The notes under the pieces are model-generated. The model saw only the letters and a list, made by a program, of their open reading frames with translations. It searched no databases and was not told where the DNA came from. Source: Ideonella sp. (lineage in GTDB: Bacteria; Pseudomonadota; Gammaproteobacteria; Burkholderiales; Burkholderiaceae_C). From it: a stretch of 64,000 bases of DNA. The position numbers were made by a program, and so were the translations under genes. Shown here one piece after another: positions 37,651 through 49,018 of this stretch (position 1 is the stretch's first letter; every line of letters begins with the position of its first letter). The DNA is taken from positions 62,001 to 126,000 of the forward strand of contig JADKIA010000033.1 of assembly GCA_016721465.1 (NCBI GenBank), read 5' to 3'.

Positions 37651-39369
37651 TCAACCGATGGGCTTGCGCCGGTACATGTCGGCGTCGGCCGCCTTGAGCA
37701 GGGCGTCGACGTCCTGGCCGTCGTCCGGATAGACCGCCACGCCGAAGGTCGCGCCGGTGGCCGTGTCCGGCATGGCGTCGGCGCCGAGTGCGGCCAAGGG
37801 GCGGCGCAGCGACTCCTCCAGATGCAGGCGCACCGCATCGGCGTCTCGCCGATGCTCCACCGACTCGAGCAGGATCACGAACTCGTCGCCGGCGTAGCGG
37901 GCCACCATGTCGTTGGCACGCACGCCGTCGCTCAGCCGCTGGCTCAGCTCGCGCAGCACCTCGTCGCCCACGTCGTGGCCGTAGCGATCGTTGATCAGCT
38001 TGAAACGATTGAGGTCGGCGAACATCACCACGAAGGGTCGGGGATCGCCGCGGCGGCGCTGCTGCAGGATGCGCTCCTCGATGCGGCGCATCACCGCCGT
38101 GCGGTTGGACAGCCCGGTCAGCTGGTCGGTCATGAGCCGCTGCTGCATCTCGGTAAAACTCCGCGCCAGGTCGCCGAGCTCGTCCCGGCGGTTGGTCCTC
38201 AGCGGCGTGCCCGGCAGGCCTTCGCCGACATGGCGCGCCGCTTCGGCCAGGTTGGCCAGTTCGCGCGTGACGGTCGACAGCACCGCCAAGCCGATCAGCA
38301 CCGCGGCCAGCGCGGCCAGCGCGGCGAGGATGGCGGTGTGCAGGAAGTTCTCCTCCACCTGGTGCAGGAAGTCGTGCCGTGGCACGGCCACCATGATCAG
38401 CCAGTCCAGGCCGGCAGCGTCCTGCAGTCGCGCGTAGCCCACCTGCACGGCACTGCCGTCGGCGGCCTGGAACACGCCGGTGTGCGGCTGCAACGCCGAG
38501 GTCGAGCCGACCAGGCCGCGCACGGCCCGGTAGGTGGCCGACACCAGGGGATCGCTGCTCTCGGCGGCGTTCAGGCGGGCGTTGCTGCCATTGGCGTCGG
38601 TGCGCAGGTGCGGGCCGCGCGACACACCGATCAGGTTGCCATCGGCTTCCACCACCATGGCCAGGCCATTGGTGCTGAGCGCCAGCCGGGTGAGGAAGGC
38701 GTTGACCTGCTTGAGCGAGAGATCGGTGGCGACGACGCCCTCGAAGTCGCCGGTGCGGCTGTTCACGCGGCGGGCGCGCGTGGCCACGAGTTCGGAGGTC
38801 TTGAAGTCGATGTAGATCGAGGTCCAGGTCTGCGCGGTGGAGCCCTGGGCCGCCCGGAACCAGGGGCGCTCGCGTGGATCGAAAATCCGCCCTTCCGCGG
38901 CGGGCGCCTGCAGCACGCCATCGATGCCGGTGAAGCGGTAGATGTCGCGCGGGCCGCTGCCTTGTGGGCGCAGCCGCAGCTCGGCTTCGGACTCCGAGTA
39001 GCGCCACAGGCCGAAGAAGCGGCCCTGGCGATCGCCGTAGTAGGCGTAGTTGTTGGGGTCGCGGTGCACCGACGTGGCGAGCCAGAACCGGGTGCGCAAT
39101 GCCCCCAGGTTGTCGACCAGCGACTCAGGGGCCGGCACACCCTGCGGAAACGCGGCCTCGAGCACGGCGGCAGAGCCCGCCACGTGCCGGTCCACGGCCT
39201 GCGCAATGCGGTTGACGGTCTCGGTCAGCAGCTGACCGGACAGGTTGTCGACCGCATCACGCCCGGCGCGGTAGGAGATGACGCCGATGACACCGGCCAG
39301 CGCCAGCACCAGCAGCACATAGGGCACCGTCAGCAGCTTGCGCAGCGACAGCCGGTCGGGCAATGCCAT
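37651..39369 (-). CDS. Membrane diguanylate cyclase with dCACHE sensor, HAMP and GGDEF
   Basis: A 572-residue inner-membrane enzyme predicted to make cyclic di-GMP. TM1 is at about 14-33. A dCACHE-like periplasmic ligand domain runs to about 335 (DPNNYAYYGDRQGRFFG, VVATDLSLKQVNAF). TM2 is at about 345-367, then HAMP, then GGDEF with FADLNRFKLINDRYGHDVGD and the active-site variant AGDEF, which is generally active. A product-inhibition RxxD five residues before the motif is not obvious. It starts 32 bp downstream of the metK stop on the same strand but is functionally unrelated. Confidence 0.9.
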   Translation of the reverse strand: MALPDRLSLRKLLTVPYVLLVLALAGVIGVISYRAGRDAVDNLSGQLLTETVNRIAQAVDRHVAGSAAVLEAAFPQGVPAPESLVDNLGALRTRFWLATSVHRDPNNYAYYGDRQGRFFGLWRYSESEAELRLRPQGSGPRDIYRFTGIDGVLQAPAAEGRIFDPRERPWFRAAQGSTAQTWTSIYIDFKTSELVATRARRVNSRTGDFEGVVATDLSLKQVNAFLTRLALSTNGLAMVVEADGNLIGVSRGPHLRTDANGSNARLNAAESSDPLVSATYRAVRGLVGSTSALQPHTGVFQAADGSAVQVGYARLQDAAGLDWLIMVAVPRHDFLHQVEENFLHTAILAALAALAAVLIGLAVLSTVTRELANLAEAARHVGEGLPGTPLRTNRRDELGDLARSFTEMQQRLMTDQLTGLSNRTAVMRRIEERILQQRRRGDPRPFVVMFADLNRFKLINDRYGHDVGDEVLRELSQRLSDGVRANDMVARYAGDEFVILLESVEHRRDADAVRLHLEESLRRPLAALGADAMPDTATGATFGVAVYPDDGQDVDALLKAADADMYRRKPIG

Positions 39370-39401
39370 GTGGTCCGGCCGTCGTTGCGCAGAGGTCGGG
39401 C

Positions 39402-40583
<1,182 letters not shown>

Positions 40584-40757
40584 TTATACACTCCAGGAGT
40601 TGATGAAATTCGGCGTTTCGCCGGTTCCAGAAGCTGGGGTGTTGCGGCGAACGCTTTAGCGGCATTTGGCGGCCGATTGAACAGCCGGTGCAGTCCAGGC
40701 TGCACGGTCGCCCCGCAAGTTGTCCTTTAACTCGGCGACATCGAGATTATAAGAAGC

Positions 40758-41654
40758 ATGCAGTTCCTGATTCGCGCATTTGCGCGGCTATCTCTGCGCA
40801 ATTCGCACGCCTTGGGGCTGGTTCTGGGCTGGCTGGGCTATGCGCTGTCGGGCAGTTACCGGCGGCGCCTGAACGAGCAGGCCCGTTGGGCCGGTCTCAC
40901 GCCGGGGCAGCGCCGCGAAGCCGTGGGCTCGGCCGGCCGCATGGTGGCCGAGCTGCCCTGGCTGTGGCTGCGACCCGCCGACCAGCCGTTGGCGCGGTTG
41001 GCGCAATGGCAGGGCGCGGAGTTGATCGACGAGGCGCTGGCCGCACGGCGCGGCCTGCTGCTGCTCACGCCGCACCTGGGCTGCTTCGAAGTGGCGGCGC
41101 AGGCCTATGTCGAGCGCTTCGGGTCGCGCACGCAGCTCATGGTGATGTACCGCCCGGCGCGCCAGGCCTGGCTGCGCGACGTGATCGAGGCCTCGCGCCA
41201 TCGGCCGGGTCTGGCCACGGTGTCTGCGTCCCTGGCGGGCGTGCGGCAGATGATCCGCGCCCTGCGCCGCGGTGAATCGGTTGGGCTGCTGCCCGACCAG
41301 GTACCACCCGAGGGCATGGGCGTGTGGGCACCGTTCCTGGGGCGCCCGGCCTACACCATGACGCTGGCGCACCGCCTGGTGCAGCAGACCGGCGCGCTGA
41401 TGCTGTTCATCTGGGCGGAGCGCCTGCCCCGCGGTCAGGGCTACTTGATGCGCGTGAGCCCGCTCACCGAGCCCATGCCCAGCCAGGCGCTGGACGATAC
41501 CGACGGCTCGGCCTGGCAAGCGGCGTGTGCCGCCAGCATCAACCGCGAGATGGAGCGCCTCATCCGCCAGTGTCCGGGCCAGTACCTTTGGGGCTACCAC
41601 CGCTTCAAGCAGCCACGCCCGCAGGCGGCTGTGACGGTCGAGGCCGGCAGGTGA
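40758..41654 (+). CDS. Lipid A biosynthesis acyltransferase (LpxL/LpxM family), first of a pair
   Basis: A 298-residue inner-membrane acyltransferase with the catalytic HX4E motif in TPHLGCFE (about 114-121), an N-terminal hydrophobic anchor, and the conserved LLPDQVPPEGMGVWAPFLGR and QYLWGYHRFK segments. It adds a secondary acyl chain to lipid A. Its TGA overlaps the GTG of a second homologue, so the pair is translationally coupled. This metK-divergent tandem is typical of Burkholderiales. Confidence 0.9.
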   Translation: MQFLIRAFARLSLRNSHALGLVLGWLGYALSGSYRRRLNEQARWAGLTPGQRREAVGSAGRMVAELPWLWLRPADQPLARLAQWQGAELIDEALAARRGLLLLTPHLGCFEVAAQAYVERFGSRTQLMVMYRPARQAWLRDVIEASRHRPGLATVSASLAGVRQMIRALRRGESVGLLPDQVPPEGMGVWAPFLGRPAYTMTLAHRLVQQTGALMLFIWAERLPRGQGYLMRVSPLTEPMPSQALDDTDGSAWQAACAASINREMERLIRQCPGQYLWGYHRFKQPRPQAAVTVEAGR

Positions 41655-42559
41655 AGCGCCCCGCATCGATGCGCGTCCAGCGTTGGCTGGCGCATGGGGT
41701 GCTCGGGCTGCTGCAACTGCTGCAGCACCTGCCGCTGGGCGTGCAAGCCGCGATGGGCCGCGCGTTGGGCGGCCTGCTGCACGCGCTGGCCGGCTCGCGC
41801 CGGCGCGTGGCGCTGCGCAACGTCGAACTGTGCCTGCCCGAACTGGATGAACCCGCACGGCGCGCACTGGTGAGGGAACACTTCCGTTGGCTGGGTCGCA
41901 GCCTGCTGGAGCGCGGCCTGCTGTGGCATGCCTCGCCCGAGCGGCTCAAGCGCCTGATCCACGTGGAGGGCGACGTGGGCCTGGCCGACCGCAGCGACAA
42001 GCCGGTGATGTGGCTGGTGCCGCATTTCGTGGCGCTGGACGTGGCAGGCGCCAGCACGCAGTTGTTCCAGAACAGCCAGGTGGCGTCGATCTACCAGGCC
42101 CAGAGCAACCCGGTGTTCGACGCGGCCATGCGCAGCGGGCGCCTGCGCTTTGGCCAGGGCCAGGTGTTCTCGCGCCACGAGACCGCACTGCCGCTGGTGC
42201 GCGCGATCAAGCGAGGCCACGCGTTCTTCAACCTGCCGGACATGGATTTCGGCACCCGCGACGCCGCCTTCGTGCCGTTCTTCGGCGTGTCCGCCGCCAC
42301 GCTGCTGGCGCCGGCGCGCATGGCGCGCTCGCTGGGCATGGTGGTGCAGCCGGTGCTGGCCGAAATGCTGCCAGGTGGCCGGGGCTACCGTGTCCGCTAC
42401 CTGCCGCCCTGGGACGACTTCCCAGGTGCTGACGACGAAGCGGCGGCCCGGCGCATGAACCAATGGATCGAGACCGAGATCCGCCGCAACCCTGCGCAGT
42501 ACCTCTGGGTGCACCGGCGCTTCAAGTCCCGGCCCGAGGGCGAGGCGAGTTTGTACTGA
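41651..42559 (+). CDS. Lipid A biosynthesis acyltransferase (LpxL/LpxM family), second of a pair
   Basis: A 302-residue paralogue of the preceding gene. The catalytic motif is HX4D (VPHFVALD) rather than HX4E, a known variant. NLPDMDFGTRDAAFVPFFGV and QYLWVHRRFKSRP match the family. The GTG at 41651 overlaps the upstream stop (GTGA); the ATG at 41669 is an alternative. The two enzymes probably install different secondary acyl chains. dapF follows after 47 bp. Confidence 0.9.
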   Translation: MKRPASMRVQRWLAHGVLGLLQLLQHLPLGVQAAMGRALGGLLHALAGSRRRVALRNVELCLPELDEPARRALVREHFRWLGRSLLERGLLWHASPERLKRLIHVEGDVGLADRSDKPVMWLVPHFVALDVAGASTQLFQNSQVASIYQAQSNPVFDAAMRSGRLRFGQGQVFSRHETALPLVRAIKRGHAFFNLPDMDFGTRDAAFVPFFGVSAATLLAPARMARSLGMVVQPVLAEMLPGGRGYRVRYLPPWDDFPGADDEAAARRMNQWIETEIRRNPAQYLWVHRRFKSRPEGEASLY

Positions 42560-42606
42560 TCGATCCAGCCGCGCGGCCGCGGTCAGTCCACCGATAATCA
42601 CGGCCC

Positions 42607-43461
42607 ATGCTCCTCAAGTTCACCAAGATGCAGGGCGCCGGCAACGACTTCGTCGTGCTGGACGCCACCCGTGGCCCCATCGAACTCACCCGAGACCAAC
42701 TGCGGCGCCTGGGTGACCGGCGCTTTGGCGTGGGCGCCGATCAGATCCTGCTCGTCGAGCCCAGCCGCAGCGCGGGCGTGGATTTCCGCTACCGCATCTT
42801 CAACAACACCGGCGACGAGGTCGAGCACTGCGGCAATGGCGCGCGCTGCTTCGTCAAGTTCGCGCACCAGCAGGGCCTGACCAGCCAGCGAACGCTGCGT
42901 GTGGAAACCGTCAACAACCTGCTTGAGTTGACCTTGCAGGACGACGGCCGCGTCACGGTGGACATGAATCGGCCCATCTTCGATCTGGACCAGGTGCCCT
43001 TCGACGCCAACGGGTTGGCGCCGCGCCGCGAAGGTGGTTTCGAGCGCTGGCCGGTGGACATCGGCGAAGACCGGCAACTCGAGCTGGCGGTGCTGTCCAT
43101 GGGCAATCCGCACGCGGTGCAGCGCGTGGCCGATGTGCGCGAGACGCCGGTGGCCGAATTGGGGCCGCGGGTGCAGGCCAGTCCGCGCTTTCCGCGCGGC
43201 GTGAACGTGGGCTTCATGCAGGTGCTTTCGCACAGCCAGGTGGCGCTGCGGGTGTTCGAGCGAGGCGCCGGCGAAACCCTGGCCTGCGGCACCGGGGCCT
43301 GCGCGGCCGTGGTGGCTGGCATCCGGCTGGGCTGGCTGAACCGCAAGGTGGATGTGCAGGCGCGAGGCGGCGTGCTCACCATCGAATGGCCGTCCGACGC
43401 GGACACCGTGCGCATGACCGGTCCGGCCGAGACCGTGTACCACGGCGAAATCGAACTTTGA
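42607..43461 (+). CDS. dapF: Diaminopimelate epimerase
   Basis: A 284-residue enzyme converting LL- to meso-diaminopimelate for lysine and peptidoglycan. The two catalytic cysteines are in HCGNGARCF (Cys75) and ACGTGACAAVVAG (Cys227), and the N-terminus MLLKFTKMQGAGNDFVVLD is the family start. It begins the conserved dapF-DUF484-xerC order, which is widely kept in proteobacteria. Confidence 0.97.
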   Translation: MLLKFTKMQGAGNDFVVLDATRGPIELTRDQLRRLGDRRFGVGADQILLVEPSRSAGVDFRYRIFNNTGDEVEHCGNGARCFVKFAHQQGLTSQRTLRVETVNNLLELTLQDDGRVTVDMNRPIFDLDQVPFDANGLAPRREGGFERWPVDIGEDRQLELAVLSMGNPHAVQRVADVRETPVAELGPRVQASPRFPRGVNVGFMQVLSHSQVALRVFERGAGETLACGTGACAAVVAGIRLGWLNRKVDVQARGGVLTIEWPSDADTVRMTGPAETVYHGEIEL

Positions 43462-43530
43462 CGCCGGTGGGCATCCCTTGCCCGACGACGCTGGCCGCAA
43501 GCCCCAACGCTTCAAACGGAAGGTACTGGA

Positions 43531-44208
43531 ATGACGATCCAAGGCGCAATCACCGAGCAGGACATCGCCAACTACCTGGCCAACACGCCGGGTTTCTTCG
43601 AGCGCCATGCCGAACTGCTGTCGTCGGTTCAGCTCACCAGCCCGCACGGCCAGCGCGCCGTGTCGCTGCAGGAGCGGCAGATGGAAATGCTGCGCGAGAA
43701 GATCAAGGGCCTGGAGGGCAAGATCATGGAGATGATCCGCCACGGACAGGAGAACGTGGCCATCGCCGACCGCCTGCACCGCTGGATGCGCGCCATCCTG
43801 CAGGCGCCCAGCGCGGCATCGCTGCCCGAGGTGCTGGTGTCCACGCTGCGGCACGAGTTCATGATCCCGCAGGCGGCGGTGCGTTTGTGGAGCATCGATT
43901 CGGGCTTCGAGGTGCAGAGCTTTGCGCTGGACGTCAGCGAGGACGTGCGCGCCTTCGCCTCCAGCCTGGCGCAGCCCTATTGCGGCCTCAATTCCGGCTT
44001 CGAGGCCGGGCGTTGGCTGGACGACGCCGGCACCGTGCTGTCCATCGCCCTGATCCCGCTGCGGGCGGACGGCGAGTCCGACGCCTTCGGCCTGCTGGTG
44101 CTGGGCTCGCCCGATCCCACGCGCTACAGCGCGGACATGGGCACCGAGTTCCTGGCGCGCATCGGCGACATTGCGGCCGCCGCACTCTCGCGCCTGCGCA
44201 GTGCTTGA
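43531..44208 (+). CDS. DUF484 family protein
   Basis: A 225-residue protein. The N-terminal FLANTPGFFERHAELL-like segment (here VANYLANTPGFFERHAEL variant), a coiled-coil stretch (about 42-75) and a GAF-like C-terminal domain match DUF484. It is almost always found between dapF and xerC, as here. Its biochemical role is not established. The stop is 6 bp before the xerC GTG. Confidence 0.92.
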   Translation: MTIQGAITEQDIANYLANTPGFFERHAELLSSVQLTSPHGQRAVSLQERQMEMLREKIKGLEGKIMEMIRHGQENVAIADRLHRWMRAILQAPSAASLPEVLVSTLRHEFMIPQAAVRLWSIDSGFEVQSFALDVSEDVRAFASSLAQPYCGLNSGFEAGRWLDDAGTVLSIALIPLRADGESDAFGLLVLGSPDPTRYSADMGTEFLARIGDIAAAALSRLRSA

Positions 44209-44214
44209 GCCAGT

Positions 44215-45204
44215 GTGAAGCCGGCCTCGCCTGCCGCCAGTTCGCCGGCAGCAAAGGCGGTGGTGGCCGACCGCGCCGCGCTGGACGATGAGGTCGAGCA
44301 CTTCCTGACCCATCTGCGCGTCGAGCGCCGCCTGGCCGCACGCTCGCTCACGCTGTACCGCCAGGCCCTGACCAAGCTGCAGACCCTTGCCGGCGCCGAC
44401 GGCGTGGCGCTGCGTCAGGCCCAGAACCACCACCTGCGCCGCTGGACGGTGCACCTGCGCGAGCGTGGCCTCGGCCCGCGCAGCATCGCGCTGGCCCTGT
44501 CGGCCTGGCGCGGGCTGTACGGCCATTGGGGCCGCGAGGGCCTGGTCACGCACAACCCGGTGGAGGGGGTGCGCCCGCCCAAGGCGCCCAAGCCGCTGCC
44601 CAAGGCCCTGGCGGTGGACCAGGCGGTGGCCCTGGCGCAGCAGGTGCCATTCACCGATTCACCCGGACTGGCCGCACGCGACCATTGCATGGTCGAGCTG
44701 CTCTACAGCAGTGGCTTGCGCGTGGGGGAACTGGTGGCGCTGGATGTGCGGCCATCCGCTCAATCCAGCGGTTGGGTGGACGCTGCCGATGCCACGGCCC
44801 ACGTCTTGGGCAAGGGCAGCAAGCGGCGCAGTGTGCCGGTCGGAGGTGCGGCGCTGGAGGCGCTGTCGCGCTGGCTGGCGTTGCGGCCGGGCCTGGCGGC
44901 GCCGGACGAGCCTGCGCTGTTCGTCAGCCAGCGCGGCACGCGGCTGTCGTCCAGCCAGGTGCGCTCACGCCTGAGCGCGTTGGCGCTGGCCGCCGGGCTG
45001 CCCACCGGCGTGCATCCGCACATGCTGCGGCACAGCTTTGCCTCGCACCTGCTGCAGTCCAGCGGCGACCTGCGCGCGGTGCAGGAGCTGCTGGGCCACG
45101 CCAGCATCGCCACCACACAGGTCTACACCAAGCTCGATCACCAGCACCTGGCGCGCATCTACGACGCGGCCCACCCACGGGCGAAGCGAAAATCCCCGCC
45201 ATGA
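44215..45204 (+). CDS. xerC: Tyrosine recombinase XerC
   Basis: A 329-residue site-specific recombinase that resolves chromosome dimers at dif with XerD. It has a SAM-like N-terminal DNA-binding domain and a catalytic domain with Arg in YSSGLRVGELVAL, Lys in GKGSKRRSVPV, HMLRHSFASHLL (His, Arg), GHASIATTQVY (His) and the Tyr nucleophile in VYTKLDHQHL. The start is GTG. Position after dapF-DUF484 identifies it as the housekeeping enzyme, not an integron integrase. The stop overlaps the next ATG. Confidence 0.95.
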   Translation: MKPASPAASSPAAKAVVADRAALDDEVEHFLTHLRVERRLAARSLTLYRQALTKLQTLAGADGVALRQAQNHHLRRWTVHLRERGLGPRSIALALSAWRGLYGHWGREGLVTHNPVEGVRPPKAPKPLPKALAVDQAVALAQQVPFTDSPGLAARDHCMVELLYSSGLRVGELVALDVRPSAQSSGWVDAADATAHVLGKGSKRRSVPVGGAALEALSRWLALRPGLAAPDEPALFVSQRGTRLSSSQVRSRLSALALAAGLPTGVHPHMLRHSFASHLLQSSGDLRAVQELLGHASIATTQVYTKLDHQHLARIYDAAHPRAKRKSPP

Positions 45205-46406
45205 AGACCATCCGATTGCGTGACGGCAAGGACCGCTCGCTGCTGCGCCGCCATCCCTGGGTGTTCGAGGGCAGCATCGCCAGGGGCAGCGCCGATTCGG
45301 GCGAGACCGTGCGCGTGGAGGCGCACGACGGGCGCTTCCTGGCCTGGGCCGCGTACAGCCTGCAGTCCAACATCCGCGTGCGCGCCTGGAGCTTCGACGA
45401 AGCCGAGCGCATCGACGCCAGCTTCTTTGAGCGGCGGCTGAAGCGCGCCATCGCGCTGCGCGAACGCCTGGCTGCCGGCGGCCTGCTTGCCAGCGACGGC
45501 GTGCGCCTGGTGCATGGCGAAGCCGACGGTCTGCCCGGCCTGGTGGTGGACCGCTATGGCGAGGTGTTGAGCGCTCAGTTCCTGTCCGCCGGCGTGGAGC
45601 GCTGGCGCGAAGTGATCGCGCAGCAGTTGTGTGCCATCACCGCCTGCACCCGCCTGTACGAGCGCTCCGACGCCAACGTGCGCGATCTGGAGGGCCTGCC
45701 GCAGCGCAGCGGCTGGTTGCGTGGCGCGGATGAGCAGGGTGGCTCGACCGAAGTGGTCATCACCGAGCACGGCCGCCGCCTGGGGCTGGACGTGGCCCTC
45801 GGCCACAAGACCGGCTACTACCTGGACCAGCGCGACAACCGCCAGCGCTTTGCCGAGTTGGTGCGCCAACTGGGCTGCCAGACGGTGCTCAACTGCTACA
45901 GCTACACCGGCGGCTTCAGCGTGGCTGCGTTGGCCGGTGGGGCCGCGACGGTGACCAGCGTCGACTCCTCGGGCCCGGCGCTGGAGCAGGCCCGCCGCAA
46001 CATCGGGCTCAACGGCCAGAACCTGGCCGCCTGCAGCTTCGCCGATGCCGACGTGAACCAGTACCTGCGCGCCGCGCTGCAGGAAGGCCGCCGCTTTGAC
46101 GCCATCGTGCTCGATCCGCCCAAGTTCGCGCCCAGTGCCGCGCATGCCGACCGCGCCTCGCGCGCCTACAAGGACATCAACCGCCTGGCGCTCAAGCTGC
46201 TGTCGCCGGGCGGCCTGCTGCTCACCTTCTCATGCTCGGGTGGCATCAATGCCGACCTGTTCCACAAGATCGTGGCCGGCGCCGGCCTGGACGCTGAAGT
46301 GGATGGTTATCTGTTGCAGCGTCTGGAGGCGGCGCCGGACCACCCGACCACGATCTGCTTTCCCGAAGGCGAATACCTCAAGGGCCTGGCGATCATCCGG
46401 CAGTGA
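45201..46406 (+). CDS. rlmI: 23S rRNA m5C methyltransferase RlmI-like
   Basis: A 401-residue protein with an N-terminal PUA domain (LRRHPWVFEGSIARGSADSG), an EEHEE-type middle and a C-terminal Rossmann methyltransferase: NCYSYTGGFSVAALAGGA (SAM motif I), VLDPPKFAPS (motif IV) and FSCSGGI (catalytic Cys). RlmI methylates C1962 of 23S rRNA. The ATG overlaps the xerC stop (ATGA). Confidence 0.88.
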   Translation: MKTIRLRDGKDRSLLRRHPWVFEGSIARGSADSGETVRVEAHDGRFLAWAAYSLQSNIRVRAWSFDEAERIDASFFERRLKRAIALRERLAAGGLLASDGVRLVHGEADGLPGLVVDRYGEVLSAQFLSAGVERWREVIAQQLCAITACTRLYERSDANVRDLEGLPQRSGWLRGADEQGGSTEVVITEHGRRLGLDVALGHKTGYYLDQRDNRQRFAELVRQLGCQTVLNCYSYTGGFSVAALAGGAATVTSVDSSGPALEQARRNIGLNGQNLAACSFADADVNQYLRAALQEGRRFDAIVLDPPKFAPSAAHADRASRAYKDINRLALKLLSPGGLLLTFSCSGGINADLFHKIVAGAGLDAEVDGYLLQRLEAAPDHPTTICFPEGEYLKGLAIIRQ

Positions 46407-46412
46407 GGCCGT

Positions 46413-46907
46413 TCAAGGGGCTGCGGCCGGCAGCCGGATCGAAGGATCGAACTTGCCGCGCTTCACGCTGAAGAAGGCCTTCACGTTGCGCACGTTGGCG
46501 TCTTCGGTGAACAGGCGCTGAACCAGCGCCTGGTAGGCCGCCATGTCGGGTGCCCACACCACCAGCATGAAGTCCGGCCCGGGCGAGACGCGGTAGCACT
46601 GCTGCACCAGCGGTTCGGCCACGGCGCGGGCCTCGAAGCGCTCCAGGTGCTCGGCCCCCTGGCGGTCCAGGCTCAGCTCCACCAGCGCGGTGAGGCCTGC
46701 TCCAAGCCGATCCACATCGAGCAAAGCCACACGCTGCGCGATCACGCCGGTCTCAACCAGGCGCTTCACGCGCCGAAGACAGGTGGCCGGCGACACATGG
46801 GCGGCATCCGCCAACTCGAGGTTTGAGCGCGAGGCGTCGGCCTGCAGCAGGCCCAACAGGCGCAGATCCACCGCATCCAGCGCCGACAAGATGACATGAT
46901 CATTCAT
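46413..46907 (-). CDS. Lrp/AsnC-family transcriptional regulator
   Basis: A 164-residue protein with an N-terminal helix-turn-helix (LDAVDLRLLGLLQADASRS to SPATCLRRVKRLVETGVI) and a C-terminal RAM ligand-binding domain. It is divergent from glmS across a 139-bp A/T-rich gap containing a pair of 15-bp direct repeats 30 bp apart, plausible binding sites. Effector and targets are unknown; autoregulation and control of glmS are inferences. Confidence 0.92.
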   Translation of the reverse strand: MNDHVILSALDAVDLRLLGLLQADASRSNLELADAAHVSPATCLRRVKRLVETGVIAQRVALLDVDRLGAGLTALVELSLDRQGAEHLERFEARAVAEPLVQQCYRVSPGPDFMLVVWAPDMAAYQALVQRLFTEDANVRNVKAFFSVKRGKFDPSIRLPAAAP

Positions 46908-46950
46908 ATTTCGATATTAAATTGACTTAAATGCCATCAATACGGAGTAG

Positions 46951-46995
46951 TGATCAAAAAAGCCAATTCGTACTGAATATTGATCCAACAAGCCA
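46951..46995. promoter_or_regulatory. Paired 15-bp direct repeats, probable operator
   Basis: TGATCAAAAAAGCCA at 46951-46965 and TGATCCAACAAGCCA at 46981-46995 match at 13 of 15 positions and start exactly 30 bp apart, close to three helical turns. Same-face binding by a multimeric regulator such as the adjacent Lrp-type protein would fit. The surrounding region is unusually A/T-rich for this chromosome. Confidence 0.6.
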
Positions 46996-47046
46996 GTGGA
47001 TCCTGCCTACGATCCGGGCTCGTTCAACGGCAGTGGAGAGCAATCG

Positions 47047-48891
<1,845 letters not shown>

Positions 48892-49018
48892 ACGTTAGGA
48901 AAGCATGGTCCATCCACGGCCATCCGCAGTCGTGATGCACCACGTGTCCGCGCGTTGGTGCCGTCGCGGTGCCCCGTGAACGTCGGCCGTGTGTTCGCCT
49001 GAACGAGCGCGCAAGCCC

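Noticed and set aside
40584..40757. SAM riboswitch upstream of metK
   Set aside because: The 173-bp leader shows none of the conserved SAM aptamer blocks that I can recognise.
44215..45204. XerC as a possible integron integrase
   Set aside because: It is a tyrosine recombinase in the same window, but it sits in the standard dapF-DUF484-xerC order, has normal XerC length and shows no obvious IntI-specific insert, so it is the housekeeping enzyme.
46908..47046. glmS ribozyme
   Set aside because: The upstream region is short and A/T-rich with none of the ribozyme core; that ribozyme is typical of Gram-positive bacteria.
48894..48900. GTTAGGA box just after glmS
   Set aside because: A single core-like heptamer without a partner box or palindrome, 5.7 kb from the array.
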